6,396 bases of DNA from NCBI GenBank assembly GCA_021827805.1, contig JAKAUG010000034.1, positions 1 to 6,396 on the forward strand, written 5' to 3'. The notes below the pieces were generated by a model. That model was not told the DNA's origin and searched no databases. It saw only the letters and a list, made by a program, of their open reading frames with translations. The stretch comes from Bacillota bacterium. Lineage in GTDB: Bacteria; Bacillota; Sulfobacillia; RBS10-35; JAJYVN01. The position numbers were made by a program, and so were the translations under genes. Below are positions 1 to 6,312 of this stretch, piece by piece. Position 1 is the first letter of the stretch; every line of letters begins with the position of its first letter.

Positions 1-583
1 CGGCGCTGGGGATCCCGGCCTGGTCCAGCTCCGCCCGCAGGGCCTCGGCTGTGGTGCGCAGGCGGTTGGCGCGCAACGTGATGCCCGGCGCCCGGTTGTT
101 CTCCTCCAGCAACCGCCGCGTCTCGTCCCGGCCCAGGCGCTCGAGCCAGCGCTCGACGAGCCAGGGCGGGTGGGAGTACGCCTCGGCGAGGTCCTGGGAG
201 GGCTCGGGCGCGCGCTGGGCGACGCGACGCAGCACCGCGTTGATCAGACCGGCCGCCGCCGGGGCATGCTCCCGGGCCAGACGAACGCTGGTGTCCACCG
301 CGGCGTGGGCAGGCACGCGCATGTGACGCAACTGGTAGAGCCCCAGGCGCAGCGTGGCGCGCACCGCCGGCTGCAGGCTCGGCAGGGGCCGGACCAGGGC
401 CGTGCCGAGCTCGCCGTCGAGAGACGCCTGCCAGCGCGTGACCCCGAAGGCCAGCTCCGTGGCCAGACGCCTCTCGCGCGGCTCCTCCACCTGGGCCAGG
501 ACCGCATCCAGCGCCGGGCCCGCCTGCTGGCCCGCCTCGATGGCCAAGAGGGCGGCCAGCGCGGCCCGCCGGCCGTCAGACAA
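1..583 (-). CDS. rsmB: 16S rRNA (cytosine-967-C5)-methyltransferase RsmB, N-terminal part, runs off the left edge
   Basis: Only the first 194 codons are inside the window. RsmB methylates C5 of cytosine 967 in 16S rRNA using S-adenosylmethionine. The visible part is the NusB-like RNA-binding domain (about residues 5-128) with family-typical stretches: LGLYQLRHMRVPAHAAV (80-96) and GLINAVLRRV (112-121). It is followed by the start of the linker to the methyltransferase domain: HPPWLVERWLERLG (138-151), ENNRAPGITLRANRLRTT (161-178). The SAM-binding domain and catalytic cysteines lie outside. I chose the TTG at 583, which overlaps the end of the upstream def-fmt gene by 8 nt and has a GGCAGG stretch (597-592) at suitable distance. 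A GTG at 613 is an alternative. The overlap implies translational coupling and a shared transcript. The family call is firm; the exact start is not. Confidence 0.93.
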   Translation of the reverse strand, partial: MSDGRRAALAALLAIEAGQQAGPALDAVLAQVEEPRERRLATELAFGVTRWQASLDGELGTALVRPLPSLQPAVRATLRLGLYQLRHMRVPAHAAVDTSVRLAREHAPAAAGLINAVLRRVAQRAPEPSQDLAEAYSHPPWLVERWLERLGRDETRRLLEENNRAPGITLRANRLRTTAEALRAELDQAGIPSA

Positions 584-1964
584 GGGGCATGCCTGCCACC
601 AGACGGCGGCCACGCGCGTAAGCGTCCGCGGGCATCCGCCGACCGCCCGCCGGCTGCACCTCGCGCACCAGGAGCGCCCCCTGGCCGGTGGCGACCACAA
701 GGCCACGCTGCTCCACGGCGAGCACGAGGCCGGGCTCGCCGGCGGGTGCGTCGGCCGCGACGGCAGCCGCCAGGATCTTCAACCCTCCCGGCAGGCGCAA
801 CCCCGGGTGGGGCGCCAGGGCCCGCACACGGTTGGCCAGCACCGGCGCAGGCAGGGTCAGCCCGGCCACCTCTTCCTCCGGGGAGATCTTCGGGGCGTGG
901 GTGGCCTTGGCGTGGTCCTGGGTACGCCACGCCGCCTTGCCAGAGGCCAGCAGCCGCAGCGCCCGCAGCGTGAGCTGCCCGCCCAGCTCCGCCAGGCGCG
1001 CGCCCAGCGCCCCCGCGTCCTCGTCCGGGCCCACGTGCGTCGCCTCCTGCAGCAGGATGTCCCCGGCGTCCACCTCCGCCACCATGCGCTGGATGGTCAC
1101 GCCGGTCTGGGCGGCCCCGTCCCACAGCGTCCGGCGGATCGGGTCCGGCCCGCGGTAGAGCGGCAGGAGGGAGGGATGCACGTTCAGCGCGGCCAGCTTG
1201 GGCAGGCTCAGCAGGCTGTCGGGCACGATCTGCCCGTAGGCGGCGGTGAGCAGCACATCGGGCTCCAGTTCCGCCACCCTGCGCCGCAACTCAGGGTCTC
1301 TGGAGCGCTCGGGCGTCCAAACCTCCAGGTCGGCGTCCTCCGCGGCCCGGCGCACCGGGGTCGGGTGCAGCTCAAGGCCCCTGCCCGCCGGCCGGTCCGG
1401 CCGGGTGATCACGGCCACCGGCTGCACGTCCTTGGCGAGGAGGGCCTGGAGGACCGTCACCCCGAAGGCCGAGGACCCCAGGAAGACGACGCGCAGCTTG
1501 GTCTCCGGGGCCACGGGCACCAGACGCCTGGCCCGGTCGGTGAACAGGACGCCGTTGAGATGGTCCACCTCATGCTGCAGGGCTCTGGCGAAAAAGCCCT
1601 CAGCGTCGATCCAAACCTCGTGGCCATCCGGGTCCTGGGCGTGGACAGAGATGAATTGCGCCCGCTCAACCTCTCCGGTGAGGTCCGGGATGGACAGGCA
1701 GCCCTCCAATGGCTCCAGCTGCGAGCCCCGGGAGTCGACGATCTCGGGGTTCACGAGGGCGCACCAGTGGTCCCCCACATCCACCACCAGCACGCGTTGG
1801 CTGACCCCGACCTGTGGGGCCGCCAGGCCCGCGCCATGCTCCCTGTACATCGTGGCCCACATGCGCTCGACCAGGCCCCGCACGCCGCGATTGATGTTCT
1901 TCACCGGCCGTGCCTTGGTGCGCAAGACCTCGGACCCGGGCTCTCCCACCCTGACGACGGGCAT
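576..1964 (-). CDS. def-fmt: Fused peptide deformylase / methionyl-tRNA formyltransferase
   Basis: One 462-residue frame encodes two complete enzymes. Residues 1 to about 150 are peptide deformylase, which removes the N-formyl group from nascent proteins. Its three metal-site motifs are intact: GAGLAAPQ (44-51), EGCLS (87-91, ligand Cys89) and QHEVDHLNG (130-138, ligands His131 and His135, catalytic Glu132). Residues from about 157 to 462 are methionyl-tRNA formyltransferase, which formylates initiator Met-tRNA with 10-formyltetrahydrofolate. The domain starts KLRVVFLGSSAFG and carries NVHPSLLPLYRG (261-272) and VDAGDIL (298-304). Asn261, His263 and Asp299 match the N-H-D catalytic set, with the same 36-residue His-Asp spacing as the E. 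coli enzyme. A C-terminal tRNA-binding domain with NRVRALAPHPG (378-388) follows. The ATG at 1964 has an SD-like AAGGGAG (1976-1970) and gives a standard deformylase N-terminus. An in-frame TTG at 2024 would add 20 unlikely residues. No stop or start codon pair remains at the junction. rsmB follows with overlap. Confidence 0.95.
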   Translation of the reverse strand: MPVVRVGEPGSEVLRTKARPVKNINRGVRGLVERMWATMYREHGAGLAAPQVGVSQRVLVVDVGDHWCALVNPEIVDSRGSQLEPLEGCLSIPDLTGEVERAQFISVHAQDPDGHEVWIDAEGFFARALQHEVDHLNGVLFTDRARRLVPVAPETKLRVVFLGSSAFGVTVLQALLAKDVQPVAVITRPDRPAGRGLELHPTPVRRAAEDADLEVWTPERSRDPELRRRVAELEPDVLLTAAYGQIVPDSLLSLPKLAALNVHPSLLPLYRGPDPIRRTLWDGAAQTGVTIQRMVAEVDAGDILLQEATHVGPDEDAGALGARLAELGGQLTLRALRLLASGKAAWRTQDHAKATHAPKISPEEEVAGLTLPAPVLANRVRALAPHPGLRLPGGLKILAAAVAADAPAGEPGLVLAVEQRGLVVATGQGALLVREVQPAGGRRMPADAYARGRRLVAGMPLV

Positions 1965-1969
1965 GGGTT

Positions 1970-1977
1970 CTCCCTTC
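1970..1977 (-). promoter_or_regulatory. Ribosome binding site that fixes the def-fmt start
   Basis: On the minus strand GAAGGGAG ends 5 nt before the ATG at 1964. It is the only good Shine-Dalgarno match near the possible starts of this frame. It favours the ATG at 1964 over the in-frame TTG at 2024 and ATG at 2009. Confidence 0.7.
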
Positions 1978-2047
1978 GCATCCGCCGCCCTCCGGTCCCA
2001 GGCCGCCATGCCCTCTCGCTCCAACGGTGACGTCGCCTCCCGTCAGG

Positions 2048-2066
2048 GCGCCAGGGCCCCTGGCGC
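2048..2066. repeat. Perfect 9-bp inverted repeat in the divergent intergenic region
   Basis: GCGCCAGGG is followed by one central C and then CCCTGGCGC, a perfect palindrome of 19 nt. It directly abuts the possible -10 box of def-fmt and would cover that gene's transcription start. It has no T-run on either side, so it is not an intrinsic terminator. It could be a protein-binding operator or a leader hairpin; which is unknown. Confidence 0.55.
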
Positions 2067-2072
2067 ATTGTA
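2067..2072 (-). promoter_or_regulatory. Possible -10 box for def-fmt (TACAAT)
   Basis: The minus strand reads TACAAT, which matches the sigma-70-type TATAAT consensus at 5 of 6 positions in an otherwise extremely GC-rich stretch. The hexamer 17 nt upstream (TGCGCC) is a poor -35, and there is no extended -10 TG. Transcription would start near 2060 and leave a leader of about 95 nt. The box sits between two inverted repeats, which would suit a regulated promoter. Confidence 0.35.
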
Positions 2073-2080
2073 CCGCGCGC

Positions 2081-2094
2081 GCGCCGCACGGCGC
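2081..2094. repeat. Second short inverted repeat sharing the GCGCC arm
   Basis: GCGCCG, a two-base centre CA, then CGGCGC. It shares the GCGCC/GGCGC outer arms with the palindrome at 2048-2066 and lies on the other side of the TACAAT box. It is preceded by an 11-nt alternating CG run (2074-2084), so part of the symmetry may reflect base composition only. Confidence 0.35.
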
Positions 2095-2128
2095 ATGCCG
2101 AGATCCCCGTCCACATATGGGACTGGCC

Positions 2129-2135
2129 AAGGGGG
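2129..2135 (+). promoter_or_regulatory. Ribosome binding site that fixes the start of the SLH protein
   Basis: AAGGGGG lies 8 nt before the ATG at 2144. The in-frame upstream ATG at 2117 has no comparable purine-rich stretch in front of it. Starting at 2144 also puts the basic residues and hydrophobic segment of the signal peptide right at the N-terminus. Confidence 0.65.
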
Positions 2136-2143
2136 CACGGGGC

Positions 2144-5065
2144 ATGCCGAACGGACGGGTGGGACGGGTCCTGGCCGTGGGCGCGATGCTGCTGGCCCTG
2201 GGCGGCGGGGGCTGTGGGCAGGCGTTGCCCCGGGCGAAGGTCACAGGGGGGCCCGCCGCACCCGCCGTTCAGCCGGTCCCCGCGGCCACCCCGAACTTTG
2301 CCGATGTGCCGCCGGGTTACTGGGCCTTCACGGCCATCACGAGCCTTGCCAGGGCCGGTCTGGTGCAGGGGGTGGCCCCGGGACGCTTCGCCCCCGCGCG
2401 CACGGTCAGCCGCGCGCAGTTCGCCGTCTGGCTGGACCGCCTGGGCGGGATACCGCTCGGGGCGCCGGGGCCAAGCTTTGCGGACGTACCGTCGGGAGGA
2501 TGGTTCGCCCCGGCCGTGCAGGCGGTGGCGGGCCAGGGCTGGATGCGGGGCGTGGGTCCGGGACGCTTTGGACCGAACCGGGCCCTGGAGCGCCTGGATG
2601 CCCTCCAGGCCCTGGAGCGCCTGCTCGGGGCGGGACGCATCGCCCAGGACGCCGGCCAGCAGCCCTGCCCCTTTGTGGACTGCCCGAGCCTGGCGTCCGA
2701 GCGGGGGGTGGCGGTGGTGGCCTCCGAGCTGGGACTGGCCCAGGGCGGCCCCGCCGGCCACCTGCGACCAGACGCGCCCCTCACGCGGGCCCAGGCCGCC
2801 GAACTGCTGGATCGCGCCAGAAGCGTTTCCGCCGCCCAGGTGGCGCTGGCCGGCAGCCGGGTCGCCACGCTGGTCCGGGTGGATCCCAGCGTGGCGGATG
2901 TGCCATCGGGAGGCTCGCTCCAGATCTCCGCCTGGGCCCACGACGCCCGCGGCTACATCGTGCCCGCGGCCTTCACCTTCACCGTCGGCGGACCAGGCAG
3001 GCTGGTGCAGGTGCGCGGCGCGACGGCCGATGTCCAGGCCGAAGACACAGGCACGTTGGAGGTCTCGGCCACGCTCACGGGCGGCGCCACGCTGGGGGCC
3101 ACGGCGACGGTGTACGCGCTCGCCCCGGGGCGGCTGGTCCTCGGAGGGGCACCGCCCGAACAGTTGGCGGGCGTGCCCCTGACCCTGGAGGCCGAAGTCC
3201 TCAGCACCTCCGGCACGCTGGACGCGGCGGCCGCGGGGTCGCTCGCGTGCACGCTGTCCTCGGCCAGCGCCTGGAGCGGAACATTCCCCATGCGCGCCGG
3301 GCGGGCGTCGCTGACGCTGCCCGGCCTGAAAGCCGGGGAACACGTCCTGAGGTGTCTGGGACAGGGCCTGCCCTCCGCCGCCGCCACCCTGCGGGTCGTC
3401 GCCACCCCGCTCGGAGCCCTCGCCGTCAGGGTCGCGACGGGGACGCTCGCGCCGGGCGCCAGCGTGGCCGTCGAGGCCGCCTTCCCGGGGCAGGCGTCCT
3501 GGCCTCTTGCCGTCACCGCCGTGCAGCACCCGGTGCACCTGCCCCCGCTGGTGGGTGAATCGCCTCCACCGTCGGTGGCGCGCGTGACACCGCTCGCCGC
3601 GGTCACGGGCCAGGCCACCGTCGCGACCCTCACGGCGCTCTCCCCGGGGACGGTCGAGGTCACGGTGGGAGTGGTGGGGGGCGCCCTGCGGGCGGCCAGC
3701 ACGACGGTCCGTGTGACGGCCGCGGGTGCCTTCGGCGCGCCCCAGCCCTCCGAGCCCGTGGCCGCCGGGCAAACGGCCGTGCTGGCGATCCCGCTGCGGG
3801 GCAGCCCCGCGGGCGTGTGGGTCGAGCCGATCGACCCGGCGGGACACCCCCTGCCAAGCCTGGAGGCCAGCGTGACGGACGGTATCGCCCAGGCGAGCTT
3901 CGTGCCGCACGCCGCGGGCGTGTGGCAGACCCGCTGGCTGGCGCCCGGTATGGTCCCGGTGGCAGGCAGCCCCCTCACGGTGTTGCCTGGCCCGGCCGCG
4001 CGCCTGCAGGTGGTGCCCCGTCCGAGTTCGCAGCTCCAGCCCGGTACGCGGACGACCCTGGACGCCTCGCTGGTGGATGCGTATGGCAACGCGCTGACCG
4101 ACCCCTTCCGCCTCCGCCTGCTCGGCAGCAGGCCCACGGGCCTCGGTGCGCTGGCCACGAGGGGTCCGGGGCCCGTGGCCACCTTCACCGCGACCCAACT
4201 GGGGAGCAGGCGTCTGGTCTTCAGCAGCCCGGACCACCCGTCCCTGGGGACGGCGGCGGTGACCCTGCGCACCGTGCCCTCCGCGGCCGCCATCGTCTCC
4301 GGCCCCGGACTCTGGCTGACCTTCCCGGACTGGCGGGACACCCCGGACGCGACCATCCTGGCCGAGGCCAGGCGGGTGGGCGCCACCCACCTCTACCTGG
4401 AGGTGGCCACGTCGGCGGACGGCTTCTACGGAGGCCGGGCCCTGGACGACCTGCTGGGCCAGGCGCACGCCGCCGGTCTGGCGGTGGTGGCCTGGGTCTA
4501 TGCCGCCCTCAGCGCGCCCGAGCAGGACATGGCCCTGGCCCGCCAGGTGGCCGCATACGTCACACCGGCCGGGGACCGGGCCGACGGCCTGGCCCTCGAC
4601 GTCGAACAGGAACTGGATCCCGCGACGGTGGCCCTGTACGCGGCGTCGGTGCGGCACGACGTGGGAGCAGGGGGCCTTCTGGTCGGCATCACCTGGGCCC
4701 CGCAGCAGAAGCCGTCCTACCCCTACGCCCAACTGGCGGCCAGCGTCAACGTGCTCGCGCCGATGGACTACTGGCACACACGCGAGCAGGACGACACCTA
4801 CGCGGCGACCTACACCTGGGTCCGGGACTCGGTGGCCGAGGTCCGCGCCCTGTCCGGCCGCCCGCTGGCTCCGGTGGAGGTGATCGCCCAGACCTTCGAC
4901 TGGTTCTCCCAGGACGGCCAGGGCATCTTCAGCCCCTCGGCCGACGAGCTGGCGGCCGCACGGCGGGCTGCCAGCGACAGCGGCGCCCTCGGCATCTCGT
5001 ACTACCGGCCCGCGACGGCCACGCCCGCGGAATGGGCCGTGATGAGCGGCGCCGCGGCAGGGTAA
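2144..5065 (+). CDS. Exported SLH-repeat protein with Ig-like stalk and C-terminal TIM-barrel (glycoside hydrolase-like) domain
   Basis: The product is 973 residues. Residues 1-24 form a signal peptide: Arg5 and Arg8, a hydrophobic run, then LALGGGGC with a possible lipidated Cys24. The -3 Gly is atypical for a lipobox. Three S-layer homology repeats follow, starting near 51 (NFADVPPGYW), 111 (SFADVPSGGWF) and 175 (CPFVDCPSLAS), with TRAQ-like signatures. Such repeats bind secondary cell-wall polymers. Residues about 227-715 are a beta-rich, Thr/Val/Gly/Pro-rich stalk with Ig-like units such as VDAYGNALTD. Residues about 720-965 look like a TIM barrel, with strands LYLEVA, VVAWVY, LALDVEQE, VGITWAP, VNVLAPMDYW, VEVIAQTFDW and LGISYYRP. 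Asp819, Glu821 and Asp875 are acidic residues at strand ends, as in many glycoside hydrolases. I could not place it in a numbered GH family, so the enzyme activity and substrate are inference. It is divergent from def-fmt. Confidence 0.9.
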   Translation: MPNGRVGRVLAVGAMLLALGGGGCGQALPRAKVTGGPAAPAVQPVPAATPNFADVPPGYWAFTAITSLARAGLVQGVAPGRFAPARTVSRAQFAVWLDRLGGIPLGAPGPSFADVPSGGWFAPAVQAVAGQGWMRGVGPGRFGPNRALERLDALQALERLLGAGRIAQDAGQQPCPFVDCPSLASERGVAVVASELGLAQGGPAGHLRPDAPLTRAQAAELLDRARSVSAAQVALAGSRVATLVRVDPSVADVPSGGSLQISAWAHDARGYIVPAAFTFTVGGPGRLVQVRGATADVQAEDTGTLEVSATLTGGATLGATATVYALAPGRLVLGGAPPEQLAGVPLTLEAEVLSTSGTLDAAAAGSLACTLSSASAWSGTFPMRAGRASLTLPGLKAGEHVLRCLGQGLPSAAATLRVVATPLGALAVRVATGTLAPGASVAVEAAFPGQASWPLAVTAVQHPVHLPPLVGESPPPSVARVTPLAAVTGQATVATLTALSPGTVEVTVGVVGGALRAASTTVRVTAAGAFGAPQPSEPVAAGQTAVLAIPLRGSPAGVWVEPIDPAGHPLPSLEASVTDGIAQASFVPHAAGVWQTRWLAPGMVPVAGSPLTVLPGPAARLQVVPRPSSQLQPGTRTTLDASLVDAYGNALTDPFRLRLLGSRPTGLGALATRGPGPVATFTATQLGSRRLVFSSPDHPSLGTAAVTLRTVPSAAAIVSGPGLWLTFPDWRDTPDATILAEARRVGATHLYLEVATSADGFYGGRALDDLLGQAHAAGLAVVAWVYAALSAPEQDMALARQVAAYVTPAGDRADGLALDVEQELDPATVALYAASVRHDVGAGGLLVGITWAPQQKPSYPYAQLAASVNVLAPMDYWHTREQDDTYAATYTWVRDSVAEVRALSGRPLAPVEVIAQTFDWFSQDGQGIFSPSADELAAARRAASDSGALGISYYRPATATPAEWAVMSGAAAG

Positions 5066-5071
5066 GCGGCG

Positions 5072-5092
5072 GGGCGCGCGAACCCAGCGCCC
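5072..5092 (+). promoter_or_regulatory. GC hairpin occupying the ribosome binding region of the GNAT gene
   Basis: GGGCGC (5072-5077) can pair with GCGCCC (5087-5092) around a 9-nt loop, ending immediately before the ATG at 5093. There is no Shine-Dalgarno sequence at normal spacing. A ribosome finishing the upstream gene at 5065 would reach into the 5' arm, so translational coupling is plausible. No U-run follows, so it is not a terminator. Confidence 0.4.
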
Positions 5093-5590
5093 ATGGACAG
5101 CGCGGTGCGCCTGCGCCCCGCCCGGCCGGACGACAGGCCCCATCTGGTCCCACCTCTCACCGAACTGTGCGCTGGCGGGGCCGAGGAGGCAGAGCGCGTC
5201 CTGGACGAGCTCCTGGCCCCCGCCAGCCCGGGGCACGAGGTCTGGGTGGCCGCCGCGGGGCGCGGGGCGGTCGGCCTTCTGGCCCTGGCCCCCTCGTCGC
5301 GGCCGGAGTTCCGGGTGGGCAGCGTGGACTGGATCGCCGTGGCGGCATCGTGGCGGCGCAAGGGCCTGGGCAGGCTGCTGCTCGAGCTCGGGCAGCGTCG
5401 CGCCCGCGAGCTGGGCTGGCGCCAGTTGCACGTCTGCACCTTCCACACCAACCGTGCCTCGCTGCACCTGTATATCGCCTGCGGCTTCTATCCGCTCGGC
5501 CTGTTGCCAGACTATGCGGGCCCAGGCCTGCATTACGTGGAGCTCTGCTGGCCGGTCCCGCCGCAAGAAGGGTTGGATTCCGCACCTTAA
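5093..5590 (+). CDS. GNAT-family N-acetyltransferase
   Basis: The 165-residue product has the size and layout of a single GNAT domain, which transfers an acetyl group from acetyl-CoA to an amine. It begins VRLRPARPDD (5-14), the usual first strand and loop. Motif A, which binds the pyrophosphate of CoA, is IAVAASWRRKGLGRLLLELG (81-100) with the R-R-K-G-L-G loop. Motif B includes NRASLHLYIACGF (120-132), matching the common N-x-x-A-x-x-x-Y-x-x-x-G-F pattern. The acceptor substrate cannot be told from the sequence. It lies 27 nt after the SLH protein gene and is probably cotranscribed with it; the only structure in the gap is a hairpin. The ATG at 5093 lacks a clear ribosome binding site, but the first strand begins right after it, so a much later start is unlikely. 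Confidence 0.88.
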   Translation: MDSAVRLRPARPDDRPHLVPPLTELCAGGAEEAERVLDELLAPASPGHEVWVAAAGRGAVGLLALAPSSRPEFRVGSVDWIAVAASWRRKGLGRLLLELGQRRARELGWRQLHVCTFHTNRASLHLYIACGFYPLGLLPDYAGPGLHYVELCWPVPPQEGLDSAP

Positions 5591-5604
5591 AGCATCGGCA
5601 TCTC

Positions 5605-5633
5605 TCGACTTACGACGGTCCTTGTCCCATACT
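5605..5633 (+). promoter_or_regulatory. Possible promoter giving a leaderless tnpA transcript
   Basis: TCGACT (5605-5610, 4 of 6 with TTGACA), a 17-nt spacer, and CATACT (5628-5633, 4 of 6 with TATAAT). Transcription from it would start within a base or two of the ATG at 5640. This would explain why no Shine-Dalgarno sequence at normal distance precedes that start. The stretch from 5583 to 5640 is less GC-rich than its surroundings. Both hexamers are only moderate matches. Confidence 0.3.
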
Positions 5634-5642
5634 CAGGGTATG
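5628..5642. repeat. Imperfect palindrome over the tnpA start
   Basis: CATACTC, central A, then GGGTATG: six of seven positions pair, with one T-G mismatch. It covers both the possible -10 box and the start codon. It could be an operator for the MerR-like domain of TnpA, or a recombinase site near the element's left end; neither is shown. Confidence 0.35.
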
Positions 5643-6275
5643 AAGGTTAAGGATACGAAGGTCAGCATTGGCAAGGCCGCCGAGGAACTGGGCGTGCATC
5701 CGGAGACCCTGCGCCGGTGGGAGAAGATGGGCAAGATCGAGGTGGAGCGGACGCCGACGGGCTTCCGCCGCTATGACCTGGCCAAGCTCCGTGGTCTGGC
5801 CCCGCACAGGGCCCCATCAGCTCGCGCCACGCTGCTCTACGCGCGGGTCCGCGGCTACGACCAGAAGGACGACCTCGCCCGCCAGGCGGCTCTGTTGGAG
5901 TCGTTCGCCGCCGCCAACGACTGGACGTATGAGGTGCTGCGGGATTTCGGGTTGGGAGTGAACGACCACAGGAAGGGCCTGCGGCAGCTCATCCGCCGGA
6001 TCTGCTCCGGCGAGGTGGGTCGCCTGGTCCTGACGCACCAGGATCGGCTGCCGCGGTTCGGCTCGGAGCTGGTCTTCTCGCTCTGCGAGCACTTCGGGAC
6101 CCAGGTGATCATCGTCAACGCGTCAGAGGACGCCTCCTTCGAGGAGGAGTTGATCCAGGACGTGGGGGAGATCATCACCGTCTTCTCGGCGCGCCTCTAC
6201 GGGAGCCGGAGCCACAAGAACAAGGATGTGCTGGACGCCCTGAAGAAGGCGGCGAGCGAGGTGGGCGGGTCCTGA
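5640..6275 (+). CDS. tnpA: IS607-family TnpA-like serine recombinase with MerR-type HTH, catalytic Ser replaced
   Basis: The 211-residue product has the IS607 TnpA order: a short N-terminal MerR-like winged helix-turn-helix (VSIGKAAEELGVHPETLRRW, 8-27; TPTGFRRYDLAKL, 38-50), then a serine-recombinase catalytic domain (about 64-190). Family signatures are YARV (67-70), DDLARQ (77-82), DRLPRFG (135-141, keeping the D-R-x-x-R arginines) and ITVFSARLYGSR (179-190). Family members normally read YARVS, where Ser is the nucleophile attacking DNA; here residue 71 is Arg (CGC at 5850-5852). Gly-Val-Asn at 106-108 also differs from the usual SGLN. The protein may therefore be unable to cut DNA while still binding it. 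The frame is otherwise intact, with no stop or frameshift. An open frame further up to 5454 is a shadow of the GNAT gene. A TnpB-type gene would be expected downstream. Confidence 0.85.
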   Translation: MKVKDTKVSIGKAAEELGVHPETLRRWEKMGKIEVERTPTGFRRYDLAKLRGLAPHRAPSARATLLYARVRGYDQKDDLARQAALLESFAAANDWTYEVLRDFGLGVNDHRKGLRQLIRRICSGEVGRLVLTHQDRLPRFGSELVFSLCEHFGTQVIIVNASEDASFEEELIQDVGEIITVFSARLYGSRSHKNKDVLDALKKAASEVGGS

Positions 6276-6312
6276 CAGGCTCGGGGGCGACCGGCAACCG
6301 CCACTCAGGCGC

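Noticed and set aside
244..1125. 293-codon minus-strand open frame
   Set aside because: It is out of frame with def-fmt and rsmB, which both carry clear family motifs over the same bases.
1965..2024. Extending def-fmt to a TTG at 2024 (20 extra residues)
   Set aside because: The extra residues do not resemble a deformylase N-terminus, and the ribosome binding site favours the ATG at 1964.
354..2030. 558-codon plus-strand open frame opposite rsmB and def-fmt
   Set aside because: It is antisense to the motif-bearing minus-strand frames, with no domain of its own.
2048..2066. Palindrome as an intrinsic terminator
   Set aside because: No T-run follows on either strand, and it lies between divergent genes, where no transcript should end.
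2074..2084. Alternating CG run as a Z-DNA element
   Set aside because: It is only 11 nt and is not surprising in such GC-rich DNA.
1246..3558. 770-codon plus-strand open frame over def-fmt and the SLH gene
   Set aside because: It overlaps two recognised genes on opposite strands, has low-complexity composition and no motif.
1901..5566. 1221-codon open frame on the minus strand across the SLH and GNAT genes
   Set aside because: It is antisense to two recognisable genes. Its translation is an Arg/Gly/His/Pro-rich mix without domains, as expected for a shadow frame in very GC-rich DNA.
5454..5639. Extending TnpA upstream to 5454
   Set aside because: The extra 62 residues come from an alternate frame of the GNAT gene; the HTH begins right after the ATG at 5640.
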